Assembly (NCBI GenBank): GCA_949372875.1
Contig: CASIAW010000001.1
Location: forward strand, 372,001-436,000
Length of the DNA stretch: 64,000 nt
From: Candidatus Poseidoniaceae archaeon
Lineage (GTDB): Archaea; Thermoplasmatota; Poseidoniia; Poseidoniales; Poseidoniaceae
Reading direction: 5' to 3'
Shown: piece after piece, positions 35,955-44,390 of the stretch
Numbering within the stretch: position 1 is the stretch's first letter
Layout: each line of letters opens with the position of its first letter
Notes under the pieces: model-generated
What the model saw: the letters and a program-made list of their open reading frames with translations, nothing else
Told to the model about the DNA's origin: nothing
Database searches by the model: none
Program-made: the position numbers and the translations under genes

Positions 35955-36398
35955 TTGTCACACGGAAGAACAAGTTCTTATAAAAATGGTATCGAACGCA
36001 CTACTAGGGCGTTGGGATTGGCATTTGATTCAGAGTATGAGCCTTTCTTTCAACCACCTGGCTGGGTCGTTGGCCCTATTTGGGCAGTGCTCTACACGTG
36101 CTTAGCGGTGAGTTTCACCACAGTATTGGATAGACGAGAAGAGTTGAACGCCTTCTCGTTCATTGTCGCTTCGTTTCTCATTCAACTGGCGCTCAACTTA
36201 GCATGGCCAGCCGTCTTCAATTCAGAGCGCTATCTGCTCTCCTTGGTTATGCTTGTCTTCATGATTGGGTTTACGCTTATCTATGCCTATTTAACCTACA
36301 AAGCAGCTCCACTTGCCTCGTATCTTGTCTGGCCATATTTAGCATGGATCTCCTTTGCAGCAGCAATCAATACCGCTTACTATCTCGAAGCACGATAG
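35955..36398 (+). CDS. TspO/MBR family membrane protein
   Basis: Outer-membrane/mitochondrial translocator protein homologue; members bind tetrapyrroles and steroids. 147 residues with five membrane helices. Family marks: EPFFQPPGWVVGPIWAVLYT, QLALNLAWPAVFNSE and a final helix VWPYLAWISFAAAIN. The start is uncertain: TTG at 35955 gives an unusual polar leader, and a TTG at 36012 near GLAFDSEYEP is a good alternative. It is divergent from an SDR gene. Confidence 0.82.
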   Translation: MSHGRTSSYKNGIERTTRALGLAFDSEYEPFFQPPGWVVGPIWAVLYTCLAVSFTTVLDRREELNAFSFIVASFLIQLALNLAWPAVFNSERYLLSLVMLVFMIGFTLIYAYLTYKAAPLASYLVWPYLAWISFAAAINTAYYLEAR

Positions 36399-36626
36399 TT
36401 TCCTCCAGCTTATTCAGTGAATCCATATTTCAAATCGAATAGGTTCAATCAAAATTGCTTACTCATGCGATTTCGATTTCATCCGTTTTAACAATTTAAC
36501 GCACTTTCGTTTCTATCAAACAACCTGAGTATCTTGTAAGACTGTAGACCAAATTTGGTATGTATGAAATGTTGGCTCAGCATTCTTTTTTGGTGAATAA
36601 TGTTCTCGGAGATAATTTTGGCTGGG

Positions 36627-36634
36627 AATATAAT
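36627..36634 (+). promoter_or_regulatory. TATA-like box of surface protein gene
   Basis: AATATAAT lies 28-35 bases before the ATG at 36662. This distance puts the transcription start close to the ATG, a leaderless arrangement, and supports choosing 36662 over the longer frame that begins at 36560. Confidence 0.35.
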
Positions 36635-36661
36635 CAAGTAACAGATAACGGTAGCAATTTC

Positions 36662-37609
36662 ATGCGTAGCAGAATGATCCTACTTTTTTTGATTGTTTTC
36701 GCACTCTCAGCGCCCTTACTTGAAAATTCATCTGGACAATCAGTAGTTGCTGCAGTTGATTTGGAATGTAATCCTGTTGGCAGTAGTTCAGTTGACATTG
36801 ATGTCAAGCCGGGTTCTACTTTGACAGGCTACACAATCTGCACGGTGAGCAATCCAACCGTTCATGTTGAAAAAATTACCATCGATGTGCAAGCGGATGG
36901 ATTATCTGTTGCCGCACCTGGCTCAATTACAGTTGCTGCAGGCGGTGAAGAAGAGTTTCAAGTTAACGTCAGGGCGGAGTCGAGGATGTCCACACAAGCG
37001 AGAACATTGACTGTAACCGCAACAGTGCAAGAGATAAGCGGATTACCTCCGCCAAACATTGCGGAGTCAACATCGAATAATATCATCAATATTGTACAAT
37101 TTGCAGAATTTAATGTCGAGATGAGATCACCCATTGTCGAGCTAAGGACAGGTAATAATTACGAACTGGAATTCAGGTTGTTCAATACCGGAAACGGAAT
37201 GGACAAATTCAATGTGAGGCTTGATTATACACCGATAAGCGGCGCAGATTTTTCCTTACCACTAAGCAAAATACAAGTCGATTCAATGCCAACGCCTGAA
37301 TTGTTTAGGGTAACAGTGTATAGTCCAAATGATGGCTCGGACTGGCCATTAGATTCGAGTGGCAGGCATATTTTAGAAATGAATGTAGATGTAGTAATTG
37401 AAAGTGAATTAGGTTGTCAAAACGGGAATTGTCTGACGACAACAATGAATCAAAAGGTAATATTTTTCCAAAATGAATCCGCGCTCGGTAGTTCTACATC
37501 AGATTTCATATCAAATGTAATGGATTACAAAATCGTTCTGTTTGGTGGAATTGGAATAGTCGTTCTAGTTCCAATCATACTTATTGTCACATTGCGAAAA
37601 AAGAATTGA
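36662..37609 (+). CDS. Secreted membrane-anchored protein with Ig-like repeats
   Basis: 315 residues from the chosen start. A signal peptide (MRSRMILLFLIVFALSAPLL) is followed by a beta-rich ectodomain with two CARDB/Ig-like units: one around TGYTICTVSNPTVHVEKITI and one around YELEFRLFNTGNGMDKFNVR. The last 30 residues are a membrane helix ending in RKKN. This places the protein outside the cell with a short cytoplasmic tail, the common design of surface proteins in this window. The four Cys in the ectodomain (two near 36765-36845, two in GCQNGNC) may form disulfides. No enzyme domain is seen. Confidence 0.75.
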   Translation: MRSRMILLFLIVFALSAPLLENSSGQSVVAAVDLECNPVGSSSVDIDVKPGSTLTGYTICTVSNPTVHVEKITIDVQADGLSVAAPGSITVAAGGEEEFQVNVRAESRMSTQARTLTVTATVQEISGLPPPNIAESTSNNIINIVQFAEFNVEMRSPIVELRTGNNYELEFRLFNTGNGMDKFNVRLDYTPISGADFSLPLSKIQVDSMPTPELFRVTVYSPNDGSDWPLDSSGRHILEMNVDVVIESELGCQNGNCLTTTMNQKVIFFQNESALGSSTSDFISNVMDYKIVLFGGIGIVVLVPIILIVTLRKKN

Positions 37610-37676
37610 CATGAAATGAAATGCTTGTGTTTTGTCCCCTCTTCGGAGAAAAGCTAGCCCTTTCTCTATTCCTCTG

Positions 37677-38075
37677 TCACAGTTGAACTACGTTTGGATT
37701 AAGATTCCACATGGGTTCATTAGCGGTGGCATCAGCATGAAAAGGGAGAACATCTTGAAGCACTTTTGGAATGTCGACACACCATAAGTTCTCGAACAAG
37801 GGAGATTCAGGCGTGCCGATTTTGTCGGTTAATTTCCTCCACATTTTGATAATGCCTTGGGACTTTTGTCGCTCGTATTGGAACATCAGGGCTGTCGTTT
37901 GGATGAGCGCTTGAATCCCAAGAACGTATCGCTGCTCAACTTCTCTTACCTTGAGTGACTTCCAGACCTCTTCCCAGTCTTCATGAGCGTGCCAGTAGTG
38001 TCCTGTATTGAACTTGGTAATGCCGTCATCAAGCCACCTTTGCTCTTGTTGAGAAAGTGGGCAATCATTCTCCAT
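37677..38075 (-). CDS. DUF309 family protein
   Basis: 132 residues, helical. The family core is clear: GHYWHAHEDWEEVWKSL followed by RYVLGIQALIQTTALMFQYE, matching the DUF309 pattern with the His-Glu pair. Function unknown; a metal site has been suggested for the His/Glu residues. Starts considered: TTG at 38102 and ATG at 38075; the ATG with AGGGAAG upstream is preferred. Confidence 0.8.
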   Translation of the reverse strand: MENDCPLSQQEQRWLDDGITKFNTGHYWHAHEDWEEVWKSLKVREVEQRYVLGIQALIQTTALMFQYERQKSQGIIKMWRKLTDKIGTPESPLFENLWCVDIPKVLQDVLPFHADATANEPMWNLNPNVVQL

Positions 38076-38239
38076 GTTTGTCGCTTCCCTTATTTGACTC
38101 AAGTTACGCTCCCTACATACTTTTGTCGGTGAAGGTTTGTCTTGTCCAGTTTGTCATCAGACGTAAATCAACGGTGCACAAAATACGCTCTGCTTCTTGT
38201 GCGTCCAAACCTTACGGGGTTCAGACTCTTTGAGCAGGG

Positions 38240-38315
38240 TGGTGGACGTTGTGGGATTTGAACCCACGACATCTTGGTTGCAAACCAAGCACTCTTCCAA
38301 CTGAGCTAAACGCCC
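38240..38315 (-). tRNA. tRNA-Ala (UGC) with encoded CCA
   Basis: The minus strand folds as a cloverleaf: acceptor GGGCGTT with AACGTCC, including the G3-U70 pair that marks alanine tRNA; D-stem GCTC with GAGT; anticodon stem CTTGG with CCAAG around loop TTTGCAA (anticodon TGC); T-stem GTGGG with CCCAC. Discriminator A. CCA is encoded at 38240-38242; the body is 38243-38315. No intron. Confidence 0.96.
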
Positions 38316-38372
38316 CTGTATTCACGGCGTTGAGTCAATCCTTTTTGAGTCTTCACCTTGACGAGACTCAAA

Positions 38373-39674
38373 TCAAACTGCATCAATCGTTGCATCACGA
38401 TCTGGACCAACACCAACACTGGTGCACGGAACGCCAACAATTGCTTCGACTTTCTTGATGTATTGTTGTGCTGCAGAGGGAAGTGAACCATAGCCTTGGC
38501 CTTCATCATTTGCCCTCTTAGCAATACTCAACCATTCATCAAGAGTGTGCGATGGGAAGCCTGGCATAGAGACATAAACTGGCTTGCAGCGTTCTAATGC
38601 AGTTGCACTTGCAGGCATTTCCAGAATCTCTTTTCCATCTAATTCGTAAGCAACACAGATTTTGATTTCATCAAGACCGCCGAGAACGTCGAGCTTCGTA
38701 AGTGCAAGTCCGGTAAAACCGTTGATTCGATTGGCATGGCGCATGACAACTGCATCAAACCAGCCACAACGCCGTTTTCGGCCAGTGGTTGTTCCAAATT
38801 CATGGCCAACAGTTCCAAGATGTTCACCTACATCGTCTTCAAGCTCAGTAGGCATTGCGCCGTGACCGACACGTGTGATGTAGGCTTTTGTGATTCCAAT
38901 GACGTCCTCAATATGACCGGGGTGAACTCCTGCTCCATGAGAAGCATTTCCCCGAGAGGTCACAGAAGAAGTGACGTAAGGAAATGTGCCTTGATCAATA
39001 TCCAAAAGGCAACCCTGCGCACCCTCCAAAATGACATGCTCTCCAAGTTTTAATGCATTATCAAGCATGAGACCTGTGTTCTTGATCGAAGTCGAGTAAG
39101 CATTCCAAATCCAGTGGATATCCTCTTGGAGGCCTGATGCGGTGATGTGCTCATCGCTACCAGCAGCAGCAAGTGTAGCGTTCATCCGAGCACTTGTCGA
39201 GTCCATCCAGTCAGCATCATCCATAATTTCAGCGATATCGCCAAATCGCAAACCGATTCGATTGATTTTATCCGCATATGTTGGTCCGATTCCTCGGCCA
39301 GTGGTTCCTATTTTTTTATCCAGACCATCCATGTAGCAGTGGAAGGGCAAGATGATGTGGGCTCGTTCACTGACATAGAGACGCTCTCCACGAGGGTCTT
39401 CTCCCGTTGTGTCTTGCCAACCGGTCAATTCTTTGTTGAGAACCCATGGATCAATGACCATACCGTCTCCGAGAACAAGATTGCATTCTTTTCGAGTGAT
39501 TCCCGAAGGTAAAAGATGGAACTTGAGAACTTGATCTCCGAGAACAACCGTATGACCTGCATTGTTGCCGCCTTGAAAGCGTGCAACCCATGTGGCTTGC
39601 TCTGCAATTCGATCGACAAGTTTCCCTTTTCCTTCATCTCCCCACTGGGAACCTAGAACTACTGTGGCTGGCAC
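38373..39674 (-). CDS. purA: Adenylosuccinate synthetase
   Basis: Joins IMP and aspartate with GTP in AMP synthesis. 433 residues, the standard length. N-terminal VVLGSQWGDEGKGKLVDRI contains the catalytic Asp and GTP loop; then FQGGNNAGHTVV with the catalytic His, TTGRGIGPTYADK, GAQGCLLDIDQGTFPYVTSS and TGRKRRCGWFDAV are all conserved. The start codon is GTG at 39674 with GAGGAG seven bases before it. tRNA-Ala lies 57 bases downstream on the same strand. Confidence 0.97.
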   Translation of the reverse strand: MPATVVLGSQWGDEGKGKLVDRIAEQATWVARFQGGNNAGHTVVLGDQVLKFHLLPSGITRKECNLVLGDGMVIDPWVLNKELTGWQDTTGEDPRGERLYVSERAHIILPFHCYMDGLDKKIGTTGRGIGPTYADKINRIGLRFGDIAEIMDDADWMDSTSARMNATLAAAGSDEHITASGLQEDIHWIWNAYSTSIKNTGLMLDNALKLGEHVILEGAQGCLLDIDQGTFPYVTSSVTSRGNASHGAGVHPGHIEDVIGITKAYITRVGHGAMPTELEDDVGEHLGTVGHEFGTTTGRKRRCGWFDAVVMRHANRINGFTGLALTKLDVLGGLDEIKICVAYELDGKEILEMPASATALERCKPVYVSMPGFPSHTLDEWLSIAKRANDEGQGYGSLPSAAQQYIKKVEAIVGVPCTSVGVGPDRDATIDAV

Positions 39675-39842
39675 TTTGCTCTCCTCGATACGATGTCTTT
39701 GCGTACCGTCTTTGAACTATCCGTTTACGCATTGAGGGTATTTCGAAGGTTTCACAGAGTTCAAAACAGCCATTCTATGCTAAAAAAACAACCCTTTATA
39801 TCCAGTAGTTCAGTTTTCCTGTTTGTAGCCAACCGGAGACAC

Positions 39843-39881
39843 CACAGTGTAAAACCGCTTTACGCAGTTTCAGCCACTGTG
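39843..39881 (+). promoter_or_regulatory. Inverted repeats upstream of the TFB promoter
   Basis: CACAGTG (39843-39849) is matched by CACTGTG (39875-39881), a perfect seven-base dyad with centres about 32 bases apart. Inside it GTAAA (39849-39853) pairs with TTTAC (39859-39863) as a shorter dyad. The block ends 17 bases before the TATA box of tfb, where archaeal activators bind. It may mediate control of the general transcription factor gene; no binding protein is known. Confidence 0.35.
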
Positions 39882-39898
39882 AGCATACCTTAAATGGA

Positions 39899-39906
39899 TT
39901 TATATA
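39899..39906 (+). promoter_or_regulatory. TATA box of tfb gene
   Basis: TTTATATA, a strong archaeal TATA box, lies 37-44 bases before the tfb ATG. The predicted transcription start near 39928 leaves a short leader with GAGGTTAAC as ribosome-binding sequence before the ATG at 39943. Confidence 0.6.
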
Positions 39907-39942
39907 CACCGGTTGCAAACTATGTAACAAGAGGTTAACAAG

Positions 39943-40956
39943 ATGAAAGTATATTCAGAAGACAATGCTGGCGAAGAGCCAAACCGCAAACAGAAGCCCG
40001 ACGCTAACCAAAGTGGGAGCGGCGTAATTCGAAGAACGCTCGAGGGGCACACACGTCCATGCGACGAATGTAACGCAATCGACTGGCAGATGGATGATTC
40101 ACGTGGAGAAATAACGTGTAACAGCTGTGGCCTCGTCGTCGAAGAGAATGTCATCGACCCAGGAGCAGAGTGGACCAACAGAGATCGCAGTCAAGACCGC
40201 TCTCGAGTCGGCCAACCACTCACATACACACTCGCTGACAAAGGTCTAAACACGACAATCGATGTAAGAGATTTGAATTCAGGAAGTGCTGGTCGACACG
40301 GCATTTCTTCTCGCTCTCGTCGTGAATGGCGTCGAAGGCGAGTTGTCGACGAGCGTTCCAAAACCCGCAAGAGTCGCGAGAGAAACTTGGTTCGTGCTAA
40401 CCAATTCATCCGTGACCATTCTGGCCTCCCCAAGCCCCTGCAAGAAGAGACTGCACGCCTTTACCGACGTTTGTCAGGTGAAGGGTTCGTAACAGGCCGC
40501 TCTATTGCTGGAGTTACTGCTGCATGCACATACCTTGTGGCACGCCAAGAAAATCTCCCACGTCAAATCGTAGAGATATCTGAATCCTTTGATGTCAAGG
40601 AAAAGGAACTCTCAAGACTGATACGTCAAGTCTCACGAAAGCTGAATCTGCACAAGATTTCTTCCCCAGACCAATACTTTGACAAGTTCATCTCGGATTT
40701 ACAGTTACAACCTGCAATCTACACACAAATCGATCACCTATGGTCGGTCATCAAACCGCATGAAGAATTGTGGCAAGGAAAGAAACCAATGGGCGTGGCC
40801 GCTGCACTCATCTACAAAGTGAGCAATGAGACCACTTCACCTCGAACACAGTCCGAAGTGTGCAAAGTCGCCAATGTTTCAGAAGTCACCCTTCGTGGGC
40901 TTTTACGACTTATCGAAGGTCTGCTAGGCCAACTCGGTGAAGTTTCCAAACAGTGA
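39943..40956 (+). CDS. tfb: Transcription initiation factor B (TFB)
   Basis: Recruits RNA polymerase to TATA-bound TBP. 337 residues. N-terminal zinc ribbon with CDEC (Cys40, Cys43) and CNSCG (Cys59, Cys62); then the B-finger/linker region (GAEWTNRDRSQDRSRVGQPL); then two cyclin folds, the first around ETARLYRRLSGEGFVTGRS and the second around FISDLQLQPAIYTQIDHLWS. The B-reader region contains an Arg-rich segment (SRSRREWRRRRVVDERSKTR), more basic than usual. MGII-type genomes carry several TFBs; whether this is the main one cannot be told here. Confidence 0.96.
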   Translation: MKVYSEDNAGEEPNRKQKPDANQSGSGVIRRTLEGHTRPCDECNAIDWQMDDSRGEITCNSCGLVVEENVIDPGAEWTNRDRSQDRSRVGQPLTYTLADKGLNTTIDVRDLNSGSAGRHGISSRSRREWRRRRVVDERSKTRKSRERNLVRANQFIRDHSGLPKPLQEETARLYRRLSGEGFVTGRSIAGVTAACTYLVARQENLPRQIVEISESFDVKEKELSRLIRQVSRKLNLHKISSPDQYFDKFISDLQLQPAIYTQIDHLWSVIKPHEELWQGKKPMGVAAALIYKVSNETTSPRTQSEVCKVANVSEVTLRGLLRLIEGLLGQLGEVSKQ

Positions 40957-41011
40957 AGAGCACCTCGAACAAAGGCGAAACTTGAAAGATTAACTCTCAC
41001 ACCGTCACTCC

Positions 41012-41290
41012 ATGGGATTCAAAGCGAAGGCTCGCAAACACAAGGGCAACCCCGACGACAGCTCGGAAGGAAAGAAGAAACTATCCGTTATTGTTGGAGA
41101 CATCCCGTGTGGTATCAAGTCCTGTGATGGGTTTGCCGACAAGAGTCTCGGTGGACGCTCTCTCTCAATCGATAACGCAATTGACGTATGGGGCAGCAGT
41201 GGATACGAAGAACGCAAGGGTCGGGTTCGTGTTTGCAAAGGTTGCTACCGAAAGTGGAAGAAAGACAATAAATCTGAAGACACGTATTGA
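41012..41290 (+). CDS. Small basic Cys-containing protein downstream of tfb
   Basis: 92 residues, strongly basic at both ends (MGFKAKARKHKG and CYRKWKKDNKSEDTY). Four Cys are placed as PCGIKSC and CKGC, spaced like a CxxxxC...CxxC zinc knuckle. Between them is VWGSSGYEERKGRVRV. The composition suggests a small nucleic acid-binding protein. It lies 55 bases after tfb in the same direction. Family not recognised. Confidence 0.55.
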   Translation: MGFKAKARKHKGNPDDSSEGKKKLSVIVGDIPCGIKSCDGFADKSLGGRSLSIDNAIDVWGSSGYEERKGRVRVCKGCYRKWKKDNKSEDTY

Positions 41291-41361
41291 TTTGCTTCAC
41301 TTTCAGTTTAACTGAGGGGTGTGAGTAAAGAAAGTATACCGACGGCTCTGCTTTCGTATGT

Positions 41362-41979
41362 ATGAACAATAGAGTTGTTATTCGAAGTTTGGTGACTGGA
41401 GAGGGTTGCCTCGTCGCAATGGACGATGGAGCAATTGTGTGGAGGCCGACACACGGAACACGAAGTCAATTGAAACTCGATGCTATCGCAACCGTATTAC
41501 TTGCAATTAAAGGACCTACTGAGCAATATGATATCGCTGCTGTAGGAGACGCATCTGGTGGAATCACTCTACTCTCTCTACCACGATTAGAAGTCATGGA
41601 GAAATTTTCTGTCGATGGGGGTATAATCCGCTCAATCACTGCAGTTCCAGGTTCATTTGGAAAGTATGTTGCAGCAACCCAAAATGGAAGTGTCTGGGTC
41701 ATTGGAACAGAAGTGCCTGCTCGAGCAATACACCTGTTCACACATTCCGGGCCAATAACGAGCCTTAGGCTTGTAGAGGATTCAATCATTATACAAAGTG
41801 CTTGGAACCGCCGAACTTATGACTGGACTGGAACCACAACCAATGATTTCAACGGCACTCAACAGTTTGAAGTCAAAGCCAATCAACGTGCGAATAGAAG
41901 ATCACGAATTCTCGAATCTGAACAACTGAGGAACAAGAAGAACCAGCCACTCATGCTTGATTTACCAGTTTTAGGCTAA
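41362..41979 (+). CDS. WD40-like repeat protein, short
   Basis: 205 residues, beta-rich. Segments such as DIAAVGDASGGITLLSLPRL, KYVAATQNGSVWVIGTE and SGPITSLRLVEDSIIIQSAWN look like WD40/beta-propeller blades. Only about three or four blades fit, too few to close a propeller alone, so it may pair with itself or be a remnant. The tail is basic (NQRANRRSRILESEQLRN). It overlaps the 3' end of the convergent metallo-beta-lactamase-fold gene by four bases. Function unknown. Confidence 0.5.
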   Translation: MNNRVVIRSLVTGEGCLVAMDDGAIVWRPTHGTRSQLKLDAIATVLLAIKGPTEQYDIAAVGDASGGITLLSLPRLEVMEKFSVDGGIIRSITAVPGSFGKYVAATQNGSVWVIGTEVPARAIHLFTHSGPITSLRLVEDSIIIQSAWNRRTYDWTGTTTNDFNGTQQFEVKANQRANRRSRILESEQLRNKKNQPLMLDLPVLG

Positions 41980-42740
41980 ACACTTTCGATTTCCTTCAAT
42001 GGCCACGGCGGGTGTGGAGTATACCACAATGCGGTCTGTGCCGGCTTTGGCATGGATTTGGAAACTTTACCGTCATTCAACAGACATACCTCGAAGAACT
42101 CAATATGTTGAGTAAGAACTTTTCGTACGTGTTTGGCACCTTTGATTGCGGGTCCCTGGAGAGGGATAAGAGATTTCGAATTGAGACTACGGACTCGTTT
42201 GAGACTTTCAAGAACATCAGGTAAACAGCCTCCCGGAAGGTCCCAACGTGTTGGGCGGTCTGCACGGGGAAGCAGGGTCCCGACAATCATCATTTTTTGT
42301 TCAGGAATCCAGTAGCCCATACCATCAAGTGAATGGCCGGGAAGAGCAAGACATTCAACTTGACCATTCCCGAGGGCAAAGACGTCCCCTCCCTCCACAG
42401 GATGTGTATGTAAGGGAGGCATATCAGAATCAAACCGATTCGCCCAAGTCGTGAAGAAATCACCTGTCTCGAGAGCTGCTTGGCCTTGTGGGTGGACATG
42501 AACACTGCAGTTAGCAAAAGATTCCGACAGGTGTTTCGCACCACCAGAGCATGGATATCGTTTACTCGTGAGGAGAATCCGGTCAAGACTGCTGCCCTCC
42601 TCAAGAATACCTTTGATTCTTTCAACTTGAAGACCTTGATACCAAGAAGTGCCTGCATCAATCAGAAGATTACCTACCGTACCTTCGATGACTACCAAAT
42701 TAGCATCATGGTGAATGGCCGGCAAGCGTAATACTCGCAT
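41976..42740 (-). CDS. Metallo-beta-lactamase-fold protein lacking the metal-binding motif
   Basis: 254 residues with the MBL fold order: NLLIDAGTSWYQ, a segment ILLTSKRYPCSGGAKHL at the place of the usual THxHxDHxGG, ECLALPGHSLDGMGYWI, then MMIVGTLLPR. The four metal ligands of the first motif are replaced (Ser, Arg, Pro, Cys), the later Asp of VGD is Thr and the last His is absent. Only His136 in PGHS is kept. It is thus a probable pseudoenzyme. An in-frame ATG at 42773 adds 11 residues; 42740 gives the family-like N-terminus MRVLRLPAIHHDANLVVIEG. Related proteins are hydroxyacylglutathione hydrolase-like enzymes. Confidence 0.7.
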   Translation of the reverse strand: MRVLRLPAIHHDANLVVIEGTVGNLLIDAGTSWYQGLQVERIKGILEEGSSLDRILLTSKRYPCSGGAKHLSESFANCSVHVHPQGQAALETGDFFTTWANRFDSDMPPLHTHPVEGGDVFALGNGQVECLALPGHSLDGMGYWIPEQKMMIVGTLLPRADRPTRWDLPGGCLPDVLESLKRVRSLNSKSLIPLQGPAIKGAKHVRKVLTQHIEFFEVCLLNDGKVSKSMPKPAQTALWYTPHPPWPLKEIESV

Positions 42741-42839
42741 AACCACGCCTATGGCTCGTACTCCTTGAACCATGCTCTCTGTTTGAAAGTAAACAGCAAT
42801 CGTGGAAGCATACCGCCATTTTATTTCATTCGGTTGCGA

Positions 42840-42847
42840 TTAAATAG
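42840..42847 (+). promoter_or_regulatory. TATA-like box of L40e gene
   Basis: TTAAATAG lies 21-28 bases before the L40e ATG at 42868, suggesting a leaderless or very short leader transcript. No ribosome-binding sequence directly precedes that ATG. Confidence 0.35.
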
Positions 42848-42867
42848 GGGGAGTGAGTCGCTAAGCC

Positions 42868-43017
42868 ATGGCACGATTCCCCGAAGCAGAGGAGCGCTTA
42901 CTTCGCGTAAAGATTTGCATGAAGTGCAACGCTCGTAATGCATGGAGAGCAGCGCGCTGTAGAAAGTGTGGTTACAAGGGTCTAAGACCCAAGAACATGG
43001 AACGCAAGGGTGCATGA
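42868..43017 (+). CDS. rpl40e: Ribosomal protein L40e
   Basis: 49-residue zinc-ribbon protein of the large ribosomal subunit. It opens with [20 protein letters not shown] and has two CxxC pairs (ICMKC, RCRKCG), a central [11 protein letters not shown], and ends [12 protein letters not shown]. This matches archaeal L40e nearly residue for residue. It is short enough to be missed by length filters. It is the only plus-strand gene between two convergent-oriented neighbours and probably has its own promoter. Confidence 0.95.
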   Translation: MARFPEAEERLLRVKICMKCNARNAWRAARCRKCGYKGLRPKNMERKGA

Positions 43018-43046
43018 TACACCCTTCACTTTCGGTTTTTACTAAC

Positions 43047-44048
43047 TCATTCAATACCGAGTATTGGCATTATGATCGCCATTGGGTCCCCCAACAACAT
43101 CATTGGTATGATTGCGGGGAAGAGAAAGACAAGCAGTGGAAGTTTTTGACTCACCCAGACTTGTTCGACGTTCGCTTCTTCCAGTTCTGAAAGTGCAGCA
43201 ATAAGTTGCTCCTTCGTAGGTGTTTTCCGAGGTGCCCTCTTTCGGTGGTACACCTCTAACGAGCCATTCGGCTTTTCCACAAGAGTCGTGAGAAGCCATA
43301 CATGCCGATGAATGACTTCATTCCGAGGTAATTTACTTGCATGCCATGCCAAGAAGAGGTCATTGAAACTTCGAACATGTCCCCTCGAAATATTCAAGAA
43401 AAGCAGGATGAATGGGATTGCCAAGAATGTAAGTCCACCCCACATCAGAAGAGAAAAGGCTGGAGGCAATGCGAAAAGTGCCTCAGTAGTCGCTGTGGAG
43501 AACGTGAGTGGCATTGTTGACCAGTTGGGAATAAGAATCGCAACCCACATCAAAGCCTTTGCATCAGCACCTCCGTGAAGCATTCGCAGACGCCAAGCAA
43601 TATCAATCAAAATGATGATTGGAAGAACCGCAAATGTTGACCACCATAAAGCGCCCAATCCCGACACATCGCCTAAGAGCACATCAATCGGATTCACAGA
43701 CTGATATTCCACTGCACCGAAAATGAGGCCGCAAAGACTTACCAGATACCAAAGAACAACACTTTGATCTATTCGTGAACCACCAAGGAAGTCGGATAAA
43801 GTTGGACGCCCAATAACCGCACCGCTTGCATAAGCAATTGCTGCCGAGGCAGTGAGTAGTATTGTCCAATCTGCTCCTTGATACATTAAATCCAAAGCCC
43901 AAAGGAAAAGTGCTGGCTTAACCCAGACCAGCCAGTGTTCGTTTTTGACTCGTCGTTCTTTGTGGTCCATCCAAGCAGCCCACCCCATCCCAAGGAAGAG
44001 AACAGAAATTCTTGTCCAACCCAAGATTTCCGTTTCTGAGAGGCTCAT
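43047..44048 (-). CDS. Archaeal prepilin peptidase (FlaK/PibD-like, A24 family)
   Basis: Aspartic membrane protease that removes signal peptides of archaellins and type IV pilins. 333 residues with about eight helices. The two catalytic Asp regions are visible: WMDHKERRVKNEHW (Asp28, in the usual D-x-K/R-x-R position) and LHGGADAKALMW (Asp162, the GGADxK motif). The C-terminal ~110 residues extend beyond the normal catalytic core, with a soluble part (RKRAPRKTPTKEQLIAALSE) and a final membrane segment. No pilin gene is next to it. Confidence 0.85.
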   Translation of the reverse strand: MSLSETEILGWTRISVLFLGMGWAAWMDHKERRVKNEHWLVWVKPALFLWALDLMYQGADWTILLTASAAIAYASGAVIGRPTLSDFLGGSRIDQSVVLWYLVSLCGLIFGAVEYQSVNPIDVLLGDVSGLGALWWSTFAVLPIIILIDIAWRLRMLHGGADAKALMWVAILIPNWSTMPLTFSTATTEALFALPPAFSLLMWGGLTFLAIPFILLFLNISRGHVRSFNDLFLAWHASKLPRNEVIHRHVWLLTTLVEKPNGSLEVYHRKRAPRKTPTKEQLIAALSELEEANVEQVWVSQKLPLLVFLFPAIIPMMLLGDPMAIIMPILGIE

Positions 44049-44122
44049 AACCTTCGGATGGCGGCAATGAACTTAAAGACGGCCTCCACGCAGGTCTCTA
44101 TACGACCAATGAGGCAGTAAAC

Positions 44123-44389
44123 ATGGATATCGAAAGCCGTCTTCTCCAAGTAGCCTCCGTCATCAATCAAATTGATGACCCAAAAGTACCTCGTAACATT
44201 CGCCGTCAAGCAAAAGAAACTTGTGAACAGTGGCTGTTAAACAAAGCTAAGAAACTGGATGTTCGCATTGCAATGTCACAATCAAAGTTGGAGGAACTTT
44301 ACGAAGATCCAAACATTCCACCAGAATTTGGCACTTTAATCTTGATGATTAATACCGAACTCGAAAAGATTCTCATCGAAGTTCTTTGA
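44123..44389 (+). CDS. UPF0147 family protein
   Basis: 88-residue helical protein. The family core is clear: DDPKVPRNIRRQAKET and LYEDPNIPPEFGTLILMINTELE, as in archaeal UPF0147 proteins such as those of Pyrococcus and Thermoplasma. Function unknown, but the family is widely kept in archaea. It ends one base from the convergent AI-2E-type permease gene. Confidence 0.9.
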   Translation: MDIESRLLQVASVINQIDDPKVPRNIRRQAKETCEQWLLNKAKKLDVRIAMSQSKLEELYEDPNIPPEFGTLILMINTELEKILIEVL

Positions 44390-44390
44390 G

